From JAKLIX01 sp964605655 (GTDB taxonomy: Bacteria > Bacteroidota > Bacteroidia > Bacteroidales > CAIXZF01), in assembly GCA_964605655.1 (NCBI GenBank), contig CAZSDK010000006.1, positions 73,921 through 137,920 of the forward strand: 64,000 bases of DNA, read 5' to 3'. Positions 59,994 through 64,000 of the stretch are shown piece after piece (position 1 is the stretch's first letter; the number at the start of each line of letters is the position of its first letter). The notes under the pieces are model-generated. The model made no database searches. It was not told where the DNA came from and worked only from the letters and a program-made list of their open reading frames with translations. A program made the position numbers and the translations under genes.

Positions 59994-61274
59994 ATGACCC
60001 TGGCCCTGGTACTGATATTTGTTGCCGGATACCTCTTCATCACCCTGGAACATCCGTTACGCCTGAATAAGGCAGCCTTTGCCATGATCACCGGTGTAGC
60101 CTGCTGGCTGGTGCTGGTCTGGGGAGGGCACGATACGGGAGAGACCAATCGTCATTTGCTGGAACACCTGGGCGACATCGCCTCCATCCTTTTCTTCCTG
60201 TTAGGTGCCATGACCATAGTGGAACTTATTGATTTGCACGATGGGTTCGAGGTGATCAAACAGAAGGTAAGGACACAGAAAAAGCCAATGCTGCTGCTGG
60301 TGGTTACCTTGTTAACGTTCTGGTTGTCGGCCGTGCTGGACAACCTGACCACGGCCATACTGATGACGACCTTGCTATCCAAGTTCCTTTCAGGAGAAGA
60401 AGACCGTTTCTGGTTTGCCGGCATGATCATCATCGCGGCCAATGCCGGAGGAGCCTGGTCGCCCATGGGTGATGTCACTACCACGATGCTGTGGATAGGA
60501 GGACAGGTGACAGCATTCAATATCATGGTAACGCTGATCCTTCCAAGCATCGCCGTCTGTGCGCTGCCGCTGGGGATACTGATGGTGAAATTCAGGGGAC
60601 AGACCATACTGCATCCTGAAGACCAGGTTTCCGGAAGGATACATGCAAGAGAAAGCAACGGGGTGCTGATCTCCGGGATCCTGCTGCTGCTGTTAGTACC
60701 GGTCTTTAAGGTCCTCACCCATCTGCCTCCCTTCATGGGAATGCTGTTGTCGCTGGGTCTCATGTGGATCATCACCACCCTGATCCATTTTCACAAGAAG
60801 CCCGATCACCGGCGTAAGTACTCTGTAGCCGGGGCCCTGGAAAAGATCGATGCCTCCAGCATATTGTTCTTCCTGGGCATCTTGCTGGCGGTGGCAGCTC
60901 TGGAGACCCAGGGTATGCTGAAACAGCTGGCGGTGGTGATGGACCAGGCCCTGGGAAATTACTATGCCGTAGGAACGGCACTGGGGCTGATCTCGGCTCT
61001 GGTCGACAACGTCCCCCTGGTGGCTGCAGCCCAGGGAATGTATGATATGCAGGCGTTTCCCACCGACCATCCCTTCTGGGAGTTTGTGGCGCTCACCACC
61101 GGCACCGGAGGAAGCGCCATCATCATCGGATCCGCTGCCGGAGTTGCCGTGATGGGAATAGAAAAGATCCACTTCATGTGGTACCTGAAACGCATCTCGT
61201 GGCTGGCACTGGCCGGTTTCATATCCGGGATACTGGTCTTCTGGCTACAGGAAAATTACCTTTTCCGAAGTTAA
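59994..61274 (+). CDS. nhaD: NhaD-type Na+/H+ antiporter
   Basis: The 426-residue polytopic membrane protein belongs to the ion transporter superfamily. Diagnostic stretches are LLEHLGDIASILFFLLGAMT, IVELIDLHDGFEVI, FWLSAVLDNLTTAILMTTLL, IIIAANAGGAWSPMGDVTTT, SSILFFLGILLAVAALETQG, GLISALVDNVPLVAAAQGMY and TGTGGSAIIIGSAAGVAVMG. It exports sodium in exchange for protons, consistent with a saline or alkaline habitat, though that is only a hint. About ten to twelve helices fit the family length. It is a single gene, convergent with the DUF4919 gene. Confidence 0.93.
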   Translation: MTLALVLIFVAGYLFITLEHPLRLNKAAFAMITGVACWLVLVWGGHDTGETNRHLLEHLGDIASILFFLLGAMTIVELIDLHDGFEVIKQKVRTQKKPMLLLVVTLLTFWLSAVLDNLTTAILMTTLLSKFLSGEEDRFWFAGMIIIAANAGGAWSPMGDVTTTMLWIGGQVTAFNIMVTLILPSIAVCALPLGILMVKFRGQTILHPEDQVSGRIHARESNGVLISGILLLLLVPVFKVLTHLPPFMGMLLSLGLMWIITTLIHFHKKPDHRRKYSVAGALEKIDASSILFFLGILLAVAALETQGMLKQLAVVMDQALGNYYAVGTALGLISALVDNVPLVAAAQGMYDMQAFPTDHPFWEFVALTTGTGGSAIIIGSAAGVAVMGIEKIHFMWYLKRISWLALAGFISGILVFWLQENYLFRS

Positions 61275-61284
61275 GCTGTACTTT

Positions 61285-61974
61285 TCACTTATCAAATAAC
61301 TCTGATTCCTTCTCCAGGATCTTATTCACATCGAAATAAAAGCCTTCGATACCGTACTCATTTTCTTCCACCGTCAGATAATCACAACCTCCGGATGTCA
61401 GGCTTTGACTACCTGCAAAATGAAAACCGAAATATCCCAGCAGATCATATTCATGACCTACTGATATGACATGCCAGGCTGTTTTTTCTGTTTTTCCGTC
61501 ACCGGTGGACACAATGGTCTCTACGATTCTTTGAAGCTTAAAATCAGTAAGAATGGTGGAAAGGGTGTCGCCCAGGCGGTAATGACAATTGGCAAGAGTA
61601 TTCAGGTTCCTGAGATTAAAAGGTTGATCCCTTAGAATGATATTCTCGAAATCAATTACTTTCCTGTAATCAGCAGGTAAAAGCGTGTCTTTGTCCAGGA
61701 CCTGGTTGACACTGTCGGCATAATCAGAATGCGGATAGGCAGAATAGGCGTCCTGAAAGAGGTAACCATAATACAACATCCTGTATTCCTCCAGGGTAAG
61801 ATTGGTATCGGAATGGAGGTAGCGATCATAGATTTCCGGGTAGTAAAATCCTGATTTCTTATTCTTTATGACTTTCTTAATGTGTTTGTATTCGGGTACT
61901 TTATCCACTGTTTCCTGACCTGAAGCCAGGCAAACCGAGATGAGAAGGAGGAGGAAGATCAAATAGGGTCTCAT
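61285..61974 (-). CDS. DUF4919 domain secreted protein
   Basis: The 229-residue precursor has a signal peptide (LIFLLLLISVCLASGQ). The DUF4919 pattern is visible: LTLEEYRMLYYGYLFQDAYS, FENIILRDQPFNLRNLNTLA, NCHYRLGDTLSTI, then a strand-rich end with VISVGHEYDLLGYFGF and GIEGFYFDVNKILEKE. It probably has a helical, TPR-like first half. Function unknown, likely periplasmic. It lies 40 bases from the upstream gene on the same strand and may be its operon partner. Confidence 0.85.
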   Translation of the reverse strand: MRPYLIFLLLLISVCLASGQETVDKVPEYKHIKKVIKNKKSGFYYPEIYDRYLHSDTNLTLEEYRMLYYGYLFQDAYSAYPHSDYADSVNQVLDKDTLLPADYRKVIDFENIILRDQPFNLRNLNTLANCHYRLGDTLSTILTDFKLQRIVETIVSTGDGKTEKTAWHVISVGHEYDLLGYFGFHFAGSQSLTSGGCDYLTVEENEYGIEGFYFDVNKILEKESELFDK

Positions 61975-62014
61975 AGGGGTGTAGAATTTAGTTTATAGTT
62001 TTAGCTGAATGCGT

Positions 62015-62737
62015 TCATTTGCCTGGATTGGCTTCTTTCAAGGCAGAAGCGTACTGTTTGGTCAGTGAGACCAGTGACTCGATGGACGAGGCATCCACGT
62101 ACTTTTTGTACAGGTACACCACGATCAGCCTTTCTTTCAGCCGGGCACACATCATACTCATGAAATACGGGATCATTGTTTCGTCCTGAGTTGTCTTGAA
62201 CAACAAGCCTGTCGCATAGAGATCTTCCCTGTTGATGATGATCCCCATATCTTTGGGTTCACTTACCTCAATCTCTTCTATATCAATTGATTTCAGCCTT
62301 TCATTGATGATCTCATTGGCATTGTCCAACTCTTCGGAGAATGCCGTGGTCAGATTTCCCATGGCAGCCAGGAAGTCTTTGAAATCCTGTGGTTTCCAGT
62401 CCATATTTTCGACCTCTCTCAGCGATTCGACCAGGATGTAGGTGTCCATTTCCGGCGCGAGTCCATTTGAGTATCGATAGAAATCTTCATTCGTTAAAAA
62501 ACCGCAGATCAGCCTGTTGGTCTCGGGGACAAACATTTCAAAGAGGGCCCTGAAGTCACCGCTGGCTTCAATGTAACTGGTATCGGGCAGGGTGAAGTCA
62601 ATGCTTTTATCACCCACCATCCTGATCAGGGTCGTGGAAGGGTCATGTTGATTCTGGCTTTTCAGGGCCCCTGAAGGGTGTAAGAGGCTGATAATGGTCA
62701 TGAAGCTGACCATCAGACAAATGGTTCGTTTTTTCAT
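62015..62737 (-). CDS. Hypothetical exported helical protein
   Basis: The 240-residue precursor has a signal peptide (ICLMVSFMTIISLLHPSGAL). The mature part is largely helical (FKDFLAAMGNLTTAFSEELD, NANEIINERLKSI, then a C-terminal helix pair VYLYKKYVDASSIESLVSLT and KQYASALKEANPGK). No family is recognised. It resembles uncharacterised exported proteins of Bacteroidota. It is upstream of the DUF4919 gene on the same strand. Confidence 0.7.
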   Translation of the reverse strand: MKKRTICLMVSFMTIISLLHPSGALKSQNQHDPSTTLIRMVGDKSIDFTLPDTSYIEASGDFRALFEMFVPETNRLICGFLTNEDFYRYSNGLAPEMDTYILVESLREVENMDWKPQDFKDFLAAMGNLTTAFSEELDNANEIINERLKSIDIEEIEVSEPKDMGIIINREDLYATGLLFKTTQDETMIPYFMSMMCARLKERLIVVYLYKKYVDASSIESLVSLTKQYASALKEANPGK

Positions 62738-63428
62738 GGGATGGCGGATGGAGGATAAAATTACGCGAATTTATACGGATTCTGTCCACTAATTGCACGA
62801 ATTTTAAGAATCTCAATGAGTGAAATTCGTGGACTGTATATGTAAACTAAATTAACGTGTTGAAGCTAAGTCTCGAGCCACGTTTTACGAGGGATGTTGG
62901 TGTTTGAATATGAGGTGGTGAACATCCTGGACACTGAAAAGCCCTGCAAGGGCAACAATTGAATAACCGTGGGTTTCAACCCGCGGGGACATCAATACCT
63001 GTCCTATTTGCCATAAAGGGGAGATGCAGGCATTTCTCAACGGACTGAACTATCTGCCTTCCGGCTGATCAAGTATCATTCCGACAGTTCTTTGAAATAC
63101 AATCTGTAAAGGGCTCAGGCCCATTGGAAGAGGTATGTCTGAACACAAGACATTGTTAATCTGCACAATAGATTTTATGAGGACAAGCACTCAAGAAGCT
63201 CATTCGCAGACCAGCTTAAGGTTAAAAATGTTACCAGATTGCTTGCGTGCGCATTAAAATCCCCATATATTTGCTTGTTGATTACCAGGCGGTTCCGTCC
63301 AACGAGATTTTATCTTTATGCTCATAACATACATTCTCTTTTTTTAGGCTCTGAAAGATAAAATCCTTAAGGTTAGACGCAGCAAAGCAACAAGGAGCTA
63401 TAAAGGATTATAAATACAATGGATAATA
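62738..63428. other. 690-bp gap without a confident gene
   Basis: The left part carries short intergenic repeat-like text (ACGCGAATTTATACGGATT; CGTGGGTTTCAACCCGCGGG at about 62970-62989, a self-complementary core). On the plus strand around 63000-63070 codons read NTCPICHKGEMQAFLNGLNY before a stop, possibly a fragment of a zinc-binding transposase end. Nothing here can be called a gene. The right end is A+T-rich and leads into the gene at 63429. Confidence 0.4.
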
Positions 63429-63929
63429 ATGAAGAAGTCATTTATATTTATTGCCATGACACTTATTTTGCATCCATTTATTGTCAAGGGGCAAATAATT
63501 GTTGTTGAACCAAAAAACAATTCGTATTTTATCATACAAAATATAGTTGAAGGAGATACTATAGTAGTTGACTCCATCCCAAGTGGGTTAAGTGGTAATA
63601 TTGAAAAGATTGTAACTCAACAAGGGTTTATTTATAAATACTCGTGTGGCAGTGGTTTTAAGAAATATTTTGGCGAATTTTTCACTTTACAAAAGTATTC
63701 TATTGATGAAGGGAGATTAAAACTTTTTGCTACATCAACAATTTGCACTTATGAACATGAAAAACTTTTTGAATCAGGCATGCAAATAGAATTTAAAGAT
63801 AATGGTATAGAGTTTAGGCTTCCAGCAGAATTTTATGGTGGAATTATTTTACCGCTTGATTTTTATGTCGATCAAAAACAACTTGATTGCTTTTTAAAAT
63901 TTCTTTCTAAATCAATTGTCAAACTTTAA
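63429..63929 (+). CDS. Hypothetical exported protein
   Basis: The 166-residue precursor has a signal peptide (SFIFIAMTLILHPFIVKGQ). The mature part is beta-rich (IIVVEPKNNSYFIIQNIVEG, FYGGIILPLDFYVDQKQLDC). Two cysteines occur (in KYSCGSGFKK and TSTICTYEHEK). Codon use is clearly A+T-rich compared with the housekeeping genes. No family is recognised. Confidence 0.62.
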   Translation: MKKSFIFIAMTLILHPFIVKGQIIVVEPKNNSYFIIQNIVEGDTIVVDSIPSGLSGNIEKIVTQQGFIYKYSCGSGFKKYFGEFFTLQKYSIDEGRLKLFATSTICTYEHEKLFESGMQIEFKDNGIEFRLPAEFYGGIILPLDFYVDQKQLDCFLKFLSKSIVKL

Positions 63930-63939
63930 AAAGAAATAT

Positions 63940-64000
63940 ATGAGTACAAGCAAAGCACAACTAATTGATGCCCCTGCTGGGCGTAGCGTCAAGCTACGCT
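63940..64000 (+). CDS. Possible start of a gene cut by the window end
   Basis: An ATG at 63940 with an A-rich leader opens STSKAQLIDAPAGRSVKLR and reaches the window edge. The last bases form a perfect hairpin (GCGTAGC 63981-63987 and GCTACGC 63993-63999), so this may instead be the left half of a palindromic intergenic repeat. Confidence 0.25.
   Translation, partial: MSTSKAQLIDAPAGRSVKLR

Overview
The window is a chromosomal stretch from a member of the Bacteroidota, most likely order Bacteroidales or a close relative. The evidence is: many secreted proteins ending in type IX secretion (T9SS) type A or type B sorting domains; SprB, FISUMP, SBBP and coathanger-type modules; DUF4328 and DUF4919 proteins; a MsrB-MsrA fusion; the ileS / DksA-like / lspA gene order; and promoter -7 boxes of the TAnnTTTG type upstream of many genes. 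No rRNA, tRNA or CRISPR array was seen.

Layout. 0-6.2 kb: 5' part of a lamin-tail-type surface protein, RNase R, an LD-carboxypeptidase, a YraN nuclease-like protein, and a pseudouridine synthase with a long Arg/Glu-rich repeat tail. 6.3-10.9 kb: secreted proteins (GH18 chitinase, FISUMP protein, T9SS type B protein) separated by unusual 8-bp-period tandem arrays. 11-15.9 kb: AsmA-like protein, MsrBA lipoprotein, DUF4328 membrane protein, with short intergenic repeats. 15.9-21 kb: a rubrerythrin relic, then PASTA protein / T9SS protein / RluA synthase transcribed divergently from ddl. 21.1-28.7 kb: a 2520-residue M6 metalloprotease with duplicated propellers, cohesin-like and dockerin-like modules. 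28.7-42 kb: housekeeping genes (rsmI, M28 peptidase, tdk, cyclophilin, pheS, asd, GT39-like protein, lspA, DksA-like, ileS). 41.5-54.5 kb: the methionine cycle, metH-metF (plus a PcrB-like prenyltransferase and a lipoprotein) on the minus strand and ahcY on the plus strand, separated by an A+T-richer three-gene island of T9SS proteins with ISAs1-family transposase relics at both edges. 54.5-57.4 kb: a DUF4143 ATPase, a gutted pseudogene, a HigBA toxin-antitoxin pair and a small membrane protein, among 13-bp tandem arrays. 57.5-64 kb: lipoproteins (one a degenerate Rieske-like domain), an orphan sensor histidine kinase with a duplicated sensor unit, NhaD, DUF4919 and further secreted hypotheticals.

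How the parts fit: MetF supplies methyl-tetrahydrofolate to MetH, and AhcY recycles S-adenosylhomocysteine to the homocysteine MetH uses, so metHF and ahcY form a functional block that has been split by a surface-protein island. The PASTA protein and Ddl share a divergent promoter region and point to cell-wall work. The most interesting signals are the ISAs1 relics around the island, the orientation-switching 8-bp arrays next to T9SS genes, and the 13-bp arrays that bracket the DUF4143 gene.
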